A DNA stretch of 64,000 bases from NCBI RefSeq assembly GCF_009711135.1, contig NZ_WMIC01000004.1, positions 1-64,000 of the forward strand, read 5' to 3'. Made by a program: the position numbers and the translations under genes. Origin of the DNA: Flavobacterium sp. LC2016-01. GTDB lineage: Bacteria; Bacteroidota; Bacteroidia; Flavobacteriales; Flavobacteriaceae. Positions 46,214 through 55,249 of this stretch are shown here, piece by piece (the first letter of the stretch is position 1; each line of letters opens with the position of its first letter). Under the pieces are notes generated by a model. It worked only from the letters and a program-made list of their open reading frames with translations, made no database searches and was not told where the DNA came from.

Positions 46214-47161
46214 TTAAATATTATCTTGCATCATCCAATCTGTAATAGCGCTCACAGTATCTTCGTAAAATATCTTATAGGTGTTTTCTGTCACATAACC
46301 GACATGGGAAGTTCCCAATAAATTGTCTAATTTTCGAAGCGGATGATTAGCAGGCAGCGGTTCCTGGTTATATACATCTATGGCTGCGCCAGCAATTTTT
46401 TTCTCTTGCAGGATTTCAACAAGCGCATCCTGATCAATTAAGGGCCCTCTTGATGTATTGATCAGGTAAGCGGTAGGTTTCATCTGATAAAGATCTTCTC
46501 TTTTAATAGTCCCGATTGATCGATCACTCAATACAAGATGGATTGAAATAAAATCGGACTGTCTGAATAATTCTTCTTTGGTGACAAGTTTTGCCCCTCC
46601 GGCGGCTGCTTTTTCCTGAGTAAGGTTTTCACTCCAAGCAATCACATTCATGTCGAATGCTTTGGCATAAGATGCAATTTTTAATCCGATATTACCTAAT
46701 CCTATTATCCCTATTGTTTTTCCTGCAAGATCTGTCCCGATGGTAGTCTGCCATTTTCCTGAAGAGAAATTATTGCTTTCCTGAGGAATCTGCCTTGCAG
46801 CCGCCATTAATAGTGCCCATGTCATTTCGGGAGCCCCGCTCCACAAATAACCGGTATTTCTGATTTCAATTCCAAGAGACTCGGCAGTTTGTGTATCAAT
46901 GGATGCATTACGCCCTCCTGTGGAAACAATCAATTTAAGATTGGGAAGCGATTTTAAAAGGTCTTTATGTAATGGAGTTCTTTCTCTCATAACGCAAATT
47001 ACCTCGAAGGGCTGCAGACGCTCGGTAAGTTTTTTAAAGTCAGTTATGGTGTCATTAAAAACAGTCACGTTTGCGTGAATTTTTATTGTTGACCAATCAG
47101 CAAACTGTTGTGAAACATTTTGGTAGTCATCTAATACTGCTATATTTATCTTTGATTGCAT
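46214..47161 (-). CDS. D-2-hydroxyacid dehydrogenase family protein
   Basis: A 315-residue NAD-dependent dehydrogenase of the D-isomer-specific 2-hydroxyacid family. It has an N-terminal flavodoxin-like catalytic part, then the Rossmann motif GLGNIGLKIA near 154-163. The catalytic residues are in the usual blocks: Arg in INTSRGPLID, Glu in DVYNQEPLP and His in GTSHVGYVTENTY near the C-terminus. Relatives reduce 2-oxoacids or oxidise phosphoglycerate; the substrate here is unknown. It is transcribed leftwards, and a box-25-CTTTG element about 300 bases upstream probably drives it. Confidence 0.93.
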   Translation of the reverse strand: MQSKINIAVLDDYQNVSQQFADWSTIKIHANVTVFNDTITDFKKLTERLQPFEVICVMRERTPLHKDLLKSLPNLKLIVSTGGRNASIDTQTAESLGIEIRNTGYLWSGAPEMTWALLMAAARQIPQESNNFSSGKWQTTIGTDLAGKTIGIIGLGNIGLKIASYAKAFDMNVIAWSENLTQEKAAAGGAKLVTKEELFRQSDFISIHLVLSDRSIGTIKREDLYQMKPTAYLINTSRGPLIDQDALVEILQEKKIAGAAIDVYNQEPLPANHPLRKLDNLLGTSHVGYVTENTYKIFYEDTVSAITDWMMQDNI

Positions 47162-47219
47162 TGTATTGTGTTTTTTAAGTTTTCTAATTTTATGGTGTCA
47201 TCTCATTTAATATTGTCTT

Positions 47220-47381
47220 TTAGTCATCATAAAGGGCGCCGAGTTTTTCTTTTGCCTGAAGTTCTCCTTGTTTTGTAATTTTGAAAAGAACAAGGTGATG
47301 TACGCCTGTAAACTGCCCGGCATACCAACAAAATATGATTGGTCGAACTAAAGGCCACTTTATATTTTGGGTTTTAAAGAT
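47220..47381 (-). pseudogene. C-terminal fragment of a lost gene
   Basis: Bases 47381 to 47220 read open on the minus strand for 53 codons with protein-like composition (WPLVRPIIFCWYAGQF, then GVHHLVLFKITKQGEL) and end with TAA 58 bases before the dehydrogenase start. No start codon is present, and an in-frame TGA lies directly upstream. It looks like the tail of a truncated or frameshifted gene situated between a conserved promoter element and the dehydrogenase. I do not recognise its family. Confidence 0.45.
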
Positions 47382-47457
47382 TCAAATGAAGCGTGAAGGC
47401 TGCTTTATATTTTATAAAGATTGTATTTTTATATCACACTAAAATTAAATGACAGCA

Positions 47458-47501
47458 CAAAGTTCGGGCAGGATCATTCAAAAAGCATTCACATTTGTTA
47501 A
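47458..47501 (-). promoter_or_regulatory. Box-25-CTTTG promoter element, copy 2
   Basis: On the minus strand TTAACAAATGTGAAT (47501-47487) leads, after exactly 25 bases, to CTTTG (47462-47458). The box is identical to copy 1 over 15 bases, and the 5 bases before CTTTG are also alike (CCGAA against CGGAA). It points leftwards to the gene fragment and the hydroxyacid dehydrogenase. The remainder of 47502-47743 shows nothing. Confidence 0.7.
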
Positions 47502-47743
47502 GAAATTAAAATGCTTGCAGGTACTTAAGTGCTTCTTTTAATTTTTGCAAGGTGATTAATAGGTACTATTAAAAATAGGAAGTGCGGCAGCAGGAGAAAA
47601 TCTGCAGCGGATATTCTTTTAGCACTTTTAATGCCTTTCGCCCGCCGAGTATGACTTTAAGACAGAAGAAATTTATCGTTATACATAGGATAAAAAAACA
47701 AATCTTTGCATAATTAGAACAGCGCTTATCTTGAGTAAGGTCA

Positions 47744-48586
47744 CTAATTTAATATAGGCGTCTTCCTAAACAAGGAGGGAGTTGTGCCTTTATGTTTTTT
47801 GAAAATTTTATTTAAATGGCTTTCGTCATTAAAGCCGAGTTCATCTGCAATTTCTCCAACCCGCAGATCGCTGTAAAGCAGTCTGTTCTCTACCAGTTTT
47901 ATCCTGTATTTCGCAATGTAGTCCTGCAGGGTTTCATTAGTCTGTTTTTTAAAATATCTTCCCAGATAAGATTCGGAAATCCCAAATTTTTCACTCATTA
48001 CTGCCACACTTAGTTTTTCCGGCTCATAAATGTGGGACTGAATGTACTGGACTAATATATGGGTTTTGGCATCTGATTGTTTGTTTATGTTATCAGGAAG
48101 ATACTCGGAGATATTTCTTGCGATTATAACGATCAAAGTATTAATGAGAAGCTGGATAAGTTCTGTATTGTAGAGAGTTGGATTATGATATTCGTGACGA
48201 ATGGCTTCAATTATAGGATGTACAAGATTTTTATCAGTTTTCCTTTTTAAAATACATCCAGGCTGATGGTTTGCATGCTGTAATATATATTCTAGTTTAT
48301 AAACATTATTCGAAGTGAGGGCAGCATTTTTAATATAAATGTCCGTAAAACGCAGAAGAAAAATTTTTGTTGGACTGGCAATTTCCAGACTATGGATATC
48401 GTCTGGAGTAATCAGGAAAAGATGGCCGGGCTCATATGCTAAACGGTTTTCGTTTATTGTCTGCACTCCGCTTCCTTCAACAATATATAAAAGTTCAAAG
48501 AAATTATTTCCTACTTCTGTTATAAGGGATTCTTCAACTTCTTTAAAGATCACTTCGTAGGGCAGATATAAATTATTTTTTGCCAT
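47744..48586 (-). CDS. AraC-family transcriptional regulator
   Basis: A 280-residue regulator. The N-terminal cupin-like sensing domain spans about 1-150 (FFELLYIVEGSGVQTINENR, YEPGHLFLITPDDIHSL). The C-terminal AraC DNA-binding domain has two helix-turn-helices: SVAVMSEKFGISESYLGRYF at about 193-212 and VGEIADELGFNDESHLNKIF at about 242-261, ending TPSLFRKT. It is divergent from the SLAC1/TDT transporter gene; two 8-base direct repeats 21 bases apart in the 93-base gap are probable binding sites. It may activate the transporter and control itself. The inducer is unknown. Confidence 0.94.
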   Translation of the reverse strand: MAKNNLYLPYEVIFKEVEESLITEVGNNFFELLYIVEGSGVQTINENRLAYEPGHLFLITPDDIHSLEIASPTKIFLLRFTDIYIKNAALTSNNVYKLEYILQHANHQPGCILKRKTDKNLVHPIIEAIRHEYHNPTLYNTELIQLLINTLIVIIARNISEYLPDNINKQSDAKTHILVQYIQSHIYEPEKLSVAVMSEKFGISESYLGRYFKKQTNETLQDYIAKYRIKLVENRLLYSDLRVGEIADELGFNDESHLNKIFKKHKGTTPSLFRKTPILN

Positions 48587-48592
48587 GACATG

Positions 48593-48621
48593 ATATTACT
48601 AAATTAGTGAAAAATATTACT
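48593..48621. promoter_or_regulatory. Direct repeats, probable AraC-type binding sites
   Basis: ATATTACT occurs at 48593-48600 and again at 48614-48621, in the same orientation and exactly 21 bases apart, two turns of the helix. This is the spacing expected for the two subsites of an AraC-family dimer. It lies between the divergent AraC and transporter genes. Confidence 0.6.
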
Positions 48622-48679
48622 GATATTTATGTTTTAAATCAGTATAATTTTGCTCAAAGTTAAATTAAAAATTTTAATT

Positions 48680-49675
48680 ATGAATAAAATTGCTGAGAAA
48701 GTAATCGAGAACGATTTTAAAACGCGAAGTTTTACACTGCCTATAGCACCTGCGTCATTTTTTGCGATGACATTAGGTCTTGCGGAAACAGGAAATGCAT
48801 GGAGAAACGCAGGTTCTCTTTGGGATTTGCCGTCTTATATTGGCGAGATCTTAGAAGCAGCGGCATTTATTTCATTTATATGGTGGCTGGTTCTTTATGT
48901 CAATAAATGGTTTCAGCACAGGGATGCAGCTGTTGCGGAGTTAAACGATCCTGTCCAGTCCTCTTTTATAGCCCTCATTCCTGAATCAATAATCCTGATG
49001 GCTTTGGCATTTCATTTCTACAGTGAAACAATTGCTCTTTCCCTATTTTGGACAGGTTCAGTCTTGAACCTTTTGTACGGTGCGTACCGGCTTTCAAAAT
49101 TATGGACACAGGAACGTCAAAGCGAACAGACAACTCCGTCCTTATTTTTAACTTTTACTGCAAGTATAATGGTTAATGCGCTTGCAGCAGGGATACTAGG
49201 ATATCAGTATTACGGTTTCATGCTTTTAGGCATCGGCACTATTTCATGGCTGATTATGGATTCGGTAATTACCCAGCAGTTGACAGTCGGGGGGCTTGGA
49301 GCCAAGACCAGAAATTTCATGGGAATTTATATGGCTCCGCCAGTAATTTTATTTGTAGCTTATCAGGTTCTGGCCGGAAGTGCATTAAGTGTTCCTATTG
49401 CATACGGTCTTATGGGATATGCATTATTTATTTTCGTCTCCATTGTTTTTGCACAAAAATGGCTTCGCGAACAAGCTTTTGCACCTGGTTACTGGGCTTA
49501 TACTTTTGGAATAGCCACCTTGTCTCAAGGGTTGTCAATTTTTGCTTTAAAAGCTGATGACGCTGCAATAACAGGACTTGCTTTAGCGGTATTTTGTCTT
49601 ACCAATGTTTTGGTATTAGCGGTAGCATCGGGATCGGTAAAGCTTATTTTGAAAGGAAACTATTTTCCAAAATAG
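48680..49675 (+). CDS. SLAC1/TDT-family membrane transporter (TehA-like)
   Basis: A 331-residue integral membrane protein. The ATG at 48680 is the start; an upstream TTG adds ten unlikely residues. The typical opening (FTLPIAPASFFAMTLGLAETGNAWR) is followed by about ten membrane helices, for example AAAFISFIWWLVLYV, FLTFTASIMVNALAAGILGY, VILFVAYQVLAGSALSVPIA and LALAVFCLTNVLVLAVASG. The family includes TehA and the plant anion channel SLAC1; members conduct anions or export dicarboxylates. It is divergent from the AraC regulator, which probably controls it. The exact anion is not readable. Confidence 0.88.
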   Translation: MNKIAEKVIENDFKTRSFTLPIAPASFFAMTLGLAETGNAWRNAGSLWDLPSYIGEILEAAAFISFIWWLVLYVNKWFQHRDAAVAELNDPVQSSFIALIPESIILMALAFHFYSETIALSLFWTGSVLNLLYGAYRLSKLWTQERQSEQTTPSLFLTFTASIMVNALAAGILGYQYYGFMLLGIGTISWLIMDSVITQQLTVGGLGAKTRNFMGIYMAPPVILFVAYQVLAGSALSVPIAYGLMGYALFIFVSIVFAQKWLREQAFAPGYWAYTFGIATLSQGLSIFALKADDAAITGLALAVFCLTNVLVLAVASGSVKLILKGNYFPK

Positions 49676-49697
49676 AATTTGTTTTACAGGACCAAGA

Positions 49698-50288
49698 TCA
49701 TAATGTGTTTTCGTTTATGATTTTTTTTAAGTAAGTATTTATGACCTGCATTTTATCATTATTGCCTGCTAATTTGCAGGTCATTATACCGCCTTCTATC
49801 ATTGCAAAGGCAATGGTCGCAAACTCCTGATGATTCCATGCGGGCTGAAATTCTTTTTCCCTGATCCCTTTTTGGATCAGTTCAGAAATTATTTTTTGAA
49901 TATAGTTGACGCACTGATTGACTTTATGCTTTACCACAGGATTTGTATCATCGGATTCGCTTCCGAAATTCATCATTGGACAACCTCCGTCAAAATGAGT
50001 ATTGACAGGGGCTCTAAATGTATCCACATATGCTGTAAGCTTCTCGTAATTTGATTTATATCGTGCAAGGGATTTGTAAATCATTTCTTTAAGGGCGTCA
50101 ATGTTATGATCCACTGCTGCATTGACTAAAACTTCCTTACTTTCAAAATGATTGTAAAGACTTCCCTTAGCAAGTTTAGTAGCGTGCATTATATCATTCA
50201 TAGAAGTTCCTGCAATACCTTTTTTGTTGAATATCGGCGCTGCACTTTCTATTATAAATCGTTTTGTTTGTTCACCTTTTGTCTTCAT
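49698..50288 (-). CDS. TetR-family transcriptional regulator
   Basis: A 196-residue repressor-type protein. The N-terminal helix-turn-helix covers about 10-55 (KRFIIESAAPIFNKKGIAGT, MHATKLAKGSLYNHFESKE). The remaining helices form the ligand and dimer part, with HFDGGCPMMNFGSESDDTNP near 96-115, a pattern shared with the neighbouring TetR gene. It is convergent with the transporter gene (22-base gap) and lies 115 bases downstream of the second TetR gene on the same strand. Its target is unknown, and I see no clear operator before it. Confidence 0.93.
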   Translation of the reverse strand: MKTKGEQTKRFIIESAAPIFNKKGIAGTSMNDIMHATKLAKGSLYNHFESKEVLVNAAVDHNIDALKEMIYKSLARYKSNYEKLTAYVDTFRAPVNTHFDGGCPMMNFGSESDDTNPVVKHKVNQCVNYIQKIISELIQKGIREKEFQPAWNHQEFATIAFAMIEGGIMTCKLAGNNDKMQVINTYLKKIINENTL

Positions 50289-50403
50289 AAATTTTTATTA
50301 GCTTTTAATTTGTAAGGGCAGACTAGCAGCTGTCTTGGGCCTGAATGAAAGAGAACTTAATAAATTAAAGACTAAGGAAACTTTTAGGATGCTGGAATAT
50401 AGT

Positions 50404-50994
50404 TTACTCCAGATCTTCAATAATTTTATTAAGCGAGAGCATTACAATATTTAAGTTTTTTACTTCTCCCGTTGCTTTGGCTATCATTATCGCACCTTCA
50501 ATTATTGCAATGATTGTTAGGGCTGTTCTTTCGGGATCAATCGAATCTGCTTTGAATTCTCCTGCAAGAATGCCCTGCTTTATAAGCTGCACTAACTTGT
50601 CTTTCCAAATAAGAAGCACCCTTTCTGCCATTTTTTTAAGGACGGGATGGGTATCATCCGCCTCTGATGCAGTGTTTAAAATTGGACAGCCGCCCTGTGT
50701 TACCTTCAGATCATAATAATTTGAATACAGGCGCGGATACACAAGCAACTTAGCTTTGAAAGTAACTTGTTTTTCAATTTCATTATTAAATGTATCCTGC
50801 AGTTTTTTTACATTATACCTGAATGCTGCAATTGCTACATCATCTTTGTTTTCAAAATTCCCATAAATTGCACCTTTGGTAAGTCCTGTGGCATCGGTCA
50901 TATCACTCATAGAGGTCCCGCTGTATCCCTTCATATTAAAAATAGGAGCAGTCTTTTCTATAATAAATTCTTTTGTTTTTTCTGCTTTACTCAT
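50404..50994 (-). CDS. TetR-family transcriptional regulator
   Basis: A 196-residue TetR regulator, paralogous in layout to the one at 49698. The N-terminal DNA-binding part is KEFIIEKTAPIFNMKGYSGT, then TDATGLTKGAIYGNFENKDD. The ligand domain includes TQGGCPILNTASEADDTHP near 99-117, matching the GGCP...SE.DDT.P block of its neighbour. A perfect inverted repeat ATACC-N4-GGTAT lies 28 bases upstream of its start and is a probable autoregulatory operator. The exported peptidase gene ends 75 bases upstream of it on the same strand and is transcribed towards it. Ligand unknown. Confidence 0.93.
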   Translation of the reverse strand: MSKAEKTKEFIIEKTAPIFNMKGYSGTSMSDMTDATGLTKGAIYGNFENKDDVAIAAFRYNVKKLQDTFNNEIEKQVTFKAKLLVYPRLYSNYYDLKVTQGGCPILNTASEADDTHPVLKKMAERVLLIWKDKLVQLIKQGILAGEFKADSIDPERTALTIIAIIEGAIMIAKATGEVKNLNIVMLSLNKIIEDLE

Positions 50995-51021
50995 AATTGT
51001 AATGATATATATTACAAATAT

Positions 51022-51035
51022 ATACCAATCGGTAT
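51022..51035. promoter_or_regulatory. TetR-type operator ATACC-N4-GGTAT
   Basis: ATACC (51022-51026), AATC, GGTAT (51031-51035) form a perfect inverted repeat 28 bases upstream of the TetR gene at 50404-50994. The same half-sites with the same spacing occur at 63279-63292 before another TetR gene. Confidence 0.7.
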
Positions 51036-51069
51036 CACAGTCTGCTGTTGTTAACGATTTTTTATAGAT

Positions 51070-52611
51070 TTAATCCTGCCATTTGAAAAGAGTTTGAAGG
51101 TTTGAATCTTCAGACATTTCCAAAACGGGAATTCCATCTATTATTTTAATTGTAAACTCATTAACTAACCTCACTTTTGAAAAGTCGATCAGCTTTCCAT
51201 CGAGCATATAAGATTTCACTTCTGTCTCTACCTGCTCTTTGGGCAAATAACGGCTTGCTGCCGATGCAAAATCATCAATGGTCAGAAGCTGTCTTTTGCT
51301 TCCTTTATTTTCATTGAACAGATCAAGGAGAAAGGCCCTGATGTTATATTTCCCTTTTGAACTCAGACGAATTTGATTGTCCAGGTAGAAGGCATAAATA
51401 AATCCTCTCTGGTAAGACAATTTCTCATATTTTCCATCTTTCCAGAAATATTTCGCAATGGAGTCCGACGGTGCTGTATTGACAGGGCTGGTGTAATGTG
51501 GCCTTAAATTGTTTTGATTCAAATAGGTCAAGAATTCGTTTTTATCAATCATCGTGGATCCTGCAAGGTTAAAAATGGAAATGTAATCGTTAAACCCTTC
51601 TGAGAACCATAAATTTTCCATGGCTGAGGATTTAAATTTCAGACCGTGGCCTATCCAGCTATGGGAAGTTTCATGGGCAATAACTTCTTTTTTCAACAGA
51701 TCAAAAGATCCGCTGTATTTCATTGTAAAACCGTTTCCAAGATTCATACCGGTACGTGTCGAAGCGACATCGTTAAAAAGAGGAAGTATGCATAAATAAT
51801 AATATTCTTTTGAATAATCCTTCCAGAAATTTCTTGTTGTAGGGAAAAAATTGTCAAAGTAAGGTCTGATTTGCTTTTGCATATCTAGTAGAGTATCCCT
51901 TTTTGAGGTAATGGCGTAGTAAGGACTTCCATATACATTGTATTTTTTGATAATTAAATCGCTTTCCATTACCATCAGTACATCTTTTCTTTTCCCAAAT
52001 TCAATTACCTGTGCATTATTTGGTTTAGCTTCAGGGGATACTGAAATAAAATAGGGCATATCGACAGGAAATGAGTCCCATACAATGGAAACATTTTTAT
52101 AAGATCTGTTTGCTGCATCCAAAAATAAATTATAGCCGATTATATAAAAAGAGCCTTTGGATATAACAGGGCGGAATAGCTCATTTGGCAGTGCCCTTTT
52201 TGCATCGATAACCAGAGTGCCGTCAATTTCATAATGCAGTTTTTTCCAACCAGACTTCTGATGATGAACAATTATTTTTCGATCCGCCTCTACAATAGAA
52301 ATCTGATCATCTTTTGGTGCATAAATATTACTCAAGACCTTGAAAATAGCATTCTGGCCGCCAACCAAATCACCATATATAAAAACAGTACTGTCTTTCT
52401 CTGCGGTAACGTAATAATTAAGATCTACCTTTAATGTTGAAGAACTCCCATCCCATGAAAGATGATAGTCCATGTTGTCTTTTGATATTTTTTGCTGTGC
52501 TGAGGAAATTATACAAGTAAATAAAAATAAAATCAAAAAGAGATGTCCATAAACAAAGCTGAAAGTTTTGTTTTTTATAGTAATATAAGAGAGTAGAGGT
52601 GTATTTTTCAT
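51070..52611 (-). CDS. Exported M1/M61-like metallopeptidase
   Basis: A 513-residue protein with an N-terminal signal segment (FVYGHLFLILFLFTCIISSAQ). The zinc-binding motif is IAHETSHSWIGH near residue 310, followed 18 residues after the second His by a Glu in LWFSEGFNDYIS. This gluzincin arrangement (HExxH...E) is typical of M1 and M61 aminopeptidase-like enzymes. The N-terminal half is a beta-rich domain and the C-terminus is a helical domain. It is probably periplasmic or surface-exposed. It follows an NmrA-like gene, but a strong hairpin between them suggests separate transcription. Confidence 0.85.
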   Translation of the reverse strand: MKNTPLLSYITIKNKTFSFVYGHLFLILFLFTCIISSAQQKISKDNMDYHLSWDGSSSTLKVDLNYYVTAEKDSTVFIYGDLVGGQNAIFKVLSNIYAPKDDQISIVEADRKIIVHHQKSGWKKLHYEIDGTLVIDAKRALPNELFRPVISKGSFYIIGYNLFLDAANRSYKNVSIVWDSFPVDMPYFISVSPEAKPNNAQVIEFGKRKDVLMVMESDLIIKKYNVYGSPYYAITSKRDTLLDMQKQIRPYFDNFFPTTRNFWKDYSKEYYYLCILPLFNDVASTRTGMNLGNGFTMKYSGSFDLLKKEVIAHETSHSWIGHGLKFKSSAMENLWFSEGFNDYISIFNLAGSTMIDKNEFLTYLNQNNLRPHYTSPVNTAPSDSIAKYFWKDGKYEKLSYQRGFIYAFYLDNQIRLSSKGKYNIRAFLLDLFNENKGSKRQLLTIDDFASAASRYLPKEQVETEVKSYMLDGKLIDFSKVRLVNEFTIKIIDGIPVLEMSEDSNLQTLFKWQD

Positions 52612-52677
52612 TTGGAATCAGGATAAAATATCGTATGTGTAATGTTGAATTTGCTGACTACGAGGGTTAGATATATT

Positions 52678-52708
52678 GACATCAAGGCTCGTTTTCAGCC
52701 TTGATGTC
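52678..52708. terminator. Strong hairpin, probable terminator after the NmrA-like gene
   Basis: GACATCAAGGCT (52678-52689) pairs perfectly with AGCCTTGATGTC (52697-52708) across a 7-base loop. It lies 33 bases after the leftward stop at 52741. No clear T tract follows in the leftward direction, so it is a terminator-like or mRNA-end structure. Confidence 0.7.
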
Positions 52709-52740
52709 ATTAATTACTATTTAGACTGTAAGCGATGATA

Positions 52741-53616
52741 TTAAAGCAATGCTGCCTTATTTTTAACGATAAAATCCATCATACTCATAGGTTTCTGCCC
52801 AGTGATTTCTTCTACGTTATTGTTTGTTCCAGAGAAATATCCGTCCTGGCAGTCCTGCGCTACCGCCAATATATGCTGGGTGAAGTAATCGTTTCCTCCC
52901 ATAACATTTCTAAGAGTTGGTTCAAATGCAGGAATATCAACAGGGACATAGGTAATCTTTCTTCCAAGAACCTCTGAAACCATATCGGCAATTTGATATT
53001 GTGTCATTTCTTCAAGCCCGTAAAGTGGATATGTTTTTCCGGCATGAGGTGCGGGATTTGCTAGTATTGATGCAATTACGCGGCCTTGGTCCTCACCGGT
53101 AATAGGTGCATATGCAACATCAGCAAAGGGATATGAAATAGCATTTTGTGTCTTGATCGAGCGGATGGAGTACAACAGCCACTCTGCAAAAAATGTCGGT
53201 TTAAGATGTGTTACGGGAACTCCCGATCTGTCAAAGACCCTTTCTGCAACCCAATGGTTCTGCGATCCGTGGCTAATAGAGGTACGTCTGGCAGGCACCT
53301 GCGACATATTTACAATTGCCTCAACTCCTTCTTCAAGAGCTGCCTGAGCAAAATAAGCCGTAGATTCAATTATACCTGGTATTTGAATAGGGAAGAGGTA
53401 ATATGCGGCCCTGATATCTTTTAAAATTTCGCTGATTAGATTGAAATCGGAAAGATTCCCCACAACTACTTCAACCCCTTTTTCCTCCAATGCTTTTGAG
53501 CGGTCATCTACACGATGAACCAATGCTCTTACTGGTATGTTCAGCTCAGTTAATTTGTCGATGGCATGTCTGCCGGTAACTCCTGTGGCTCCTGTTATTA
53601 AAACTTTTTTTTCCAT
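52741..53616 (-). CDS. NmrA-like NAD(P)-binding protein
   Basis: A 291-residue atypical SDR. The N-terminal Rossmann motif is LITGATGVTGRHAI (about 5-18), followed by VRALVHRVDDRS and VVVGNLSDF, which resemble NmrA/TMR family members that bind NAD(P) and act as redox sensors or quinone reductases. The classical catalytic Tyr-x3-Lys is not evident. It shares the same length and order of blocks with the protein at 54347 (NHW.AERVFDRSG.PVTHL in both), so the two are paralogues. It probably belongs to the extended operon downstream of the efflux genes. Confidence 0.88.
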   Translation of the reverse strand: MEKKVLITGATGVTGRHAIDKLTELNIPVRALVHRVDDRSKALEEKGVEVVVGNLSDFNLISEILKDIRAAYYLFPIQIPGIIESTAYFAQAALEEGVEAIVNMSQVPARRTSISHGSQNHWVAERVFDRSGVPVTHLKPTFFAEWLLYSIRSIKTQNAISYPFADVAYAPITGEDQGRVIASILANPAPHAGKTYPLYGLEEMTQYQIADMVSEVLGRKITYVPVDIPAFEPTLRNVMGGNDYFTQHILAVAQDCQDGYFSGTNNNVEEITGQKPMSMMDFIVKNKAALL

Positions 53617-53730
53617 GATTATTGTGTATTAAAATTTTATGTTCTTGCTGTCCTAAACATTAAAATATGTTGCAACAGCATAATTAATCTGCAGCGCTTG
53701 CGCTGATTTTGCCCTGCGGGCTGCCTTAAA

Positions 53731-54186
53731 TTATTTATTCATTTTTACCAGCTGAAGCATTTTTTCAATTGTCTTGTAATGGACATTCTCGTGGAATAAA
53801 ACAAACTGTAGTACTCCCACCGTGATTTTTTGATTTCCAGCAGATATCTCCATGGTTTTAGACTCTTCAATACCTTTACTTTCCTGAAAAGCACTGACGG
53901 TTTGAAGAAGTGCGTTTCTCACTAAATCAATATCCTCTCTACTTAAAGGTTTCTCGGGCTTTTTGTTTTTGCCAAAAAGTTCAGTGTCAAAATTGTGTAC
54001 CGGGGCGATGAAATCTGAATTTTTCGAAAGAATTCTTTCGCTGACAGTGATAATATGACCCATGTTCCAAATAATATTGTTTTGATAACCCTCGGGTATA
54101 TAATTGTACTGTTCAACGCTGAGACCATCGGTCATTTCGTGCAATGCATCGCGGCTTTGCTGTAATTTTTCAAGATACTGATTCAT
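53731..54186 (-). CDS. DinB-family protein
   Basis: A 151-residue four-helix-bundle protein of the DinB/YfiT-like superfamily. I start at ATG 54186 (MNQYLEKLQQSRDALHEMTD), which matches the usual family opening; an ATG 16 codons upstream is also possible. The metal-binding His positions are in NIIWNMGHI near 45-53 and LFHENVHYKTIEKML near the C-terminus. Relatives are metal-dependent thiol transferases or proteins of unknown role. It lies between two paralogous NmrA-like genes on the same strand, within the efflux gene run. Confidence 0.83.
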   Translation of the reverse strand: MNQYLEKLQQSRDALHEMTDGLSVEQYNYIPEGYQNNIIWNMGHIITVSERILSKNSDFIAPVHNFDTELFGKNKKPEKPLSREDIDLVRNALLQTVSAFQESKGIEESKTMEISAGNQKITVGVLQFVLFHENVHYKTIEKMLQLVKMNK

Positions 54187-54346
54187 GAGTGGTTTGTTTA
54201 GATAAGAAAATGTGAGTTGAATAATCTGATGCATTGCTGGATCAGAGAATTTCAGGCTGGTTTATAAAAATGGAAAAGTACTCGCAGTAAATATTGCAGG
54301 CAGCGGTTTATACTGTTTTTCTTTTCCATCTTTCTCATGCTTTGTT

Positions 54347-55222
54347 TTAAATAAAAGCAGCTTTGTTTTTTGATACAAATTCAGCTATTTCCATAGGTTT
54401 CTGTCCTGTCAATGTTTCAACAAGGTCATTCATTCCGGCAGTACGCCCTTCTTTAAGATCCAGACCTAATGAAGATACATGCTGAATGAAATATTCATCT
54501 GCATCCATGAATTTTTTAACGATATCTACAAATGTTTCAGTGTCAATTGGAACATAAGTAACTGTTCTGCCCAATGATTCAGTGAAGATTTCTGCGATTT
54601 CTGTCATGTTTAAGATTTTCGGACCAAAAAGATCGTAGCTTTTACCTTGATGCGCAGTAGGACTCACTAACAACGTTGCTACAACACGTCCGATATCTTC
54701 CGTTGCAATTGGAGCAAACCTTGCTTCGCCAAATGGAAGGAAGAACTTACTTTGTGTTTTGATCATAAATGCCTGATACATGAACCATTCAGCGAATAAT
54801 GTGGGACGCAGGTGTGTAACAGGAATTCCCGAACGGTCAAATACACGTTCTGCGATCCAGTGATTCTGTGCACCATGGCTTCTTACGTTGCGGTGCGCGC
54901 CGAATTGAGAAAGGTTTATAACGTGTTCCACTCCATTCTCTAACGCTGCCTGAGCAAAGAAGGCTGTTGCCTCTATAATTCCAGGTGCTTTGATCGGATA
55001 AACAAAAAAAGCGCTTTTAATCCCCTTTAATGCAGTAGAAACTGATTCAAGGCTTGATAAATCCCCTTCGATTATTTCTACTCCCTGCGCGGCTAAAGCC
55101 TCAGAACGCTCATCTATTTTATGAACCAGTGCTCTGACAGGAATATTGTTTTTTAAAAGATACTGTACGGTGTGACCGCCTATGTTTCCGGTAGCACCGG
55201 TAACTAAAACTTGATTTTTCAT
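54347..55222 (-). CDS. NmrA-like NAD(P)-binding protein, paralogue
   Basis: A 291-residue NAD(P)-binding protein. The Rossmann motif LVTGATGNIGGHTV starts near residue 5, then VRALVHKIDERSEALAAQGV, IEGDLSS and the central NHWIAERVFDRSGIPVTHLR. It is the same length and reads alike along its whole length with the product of 52741-53616, indicating a duplication. It starts 27 bases after the RND permease stop, so it is probably co-transcribed with the pump and may act on compounds related to pump substrates. The classical SDR active site is not evident. Confidence 0.88.
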   Translation of the reverse strand: MKNQVLVTGATGNIGGHTVQYLLKNNIPVRALVHKIDERSEALAAQGVEIIEGDLSSLESVSTALKGIKSAFFVYPIKAPGIIEATAFFAQAALENGVEHVINLSQFGAHRNVRSHGAQNHWIAERVFDRSGIPVTHLRPTLFAEWFMYQAFMIKTQSKFFLPFGEARFAPIATEDIGRVVATLLVSPTAHQGKSYDLFGPKILNMTEIAEIFTESLGRTVTYVPIDTETFVDIVKKFMDADEYFIQHVSSLGLDLKEGRTAGMNDLVETLTGQKPMEIAEFVSKNKAAFI

Positions 55223-55249
55223 AATTGTATTCTTTAATTTATTGTGTTA

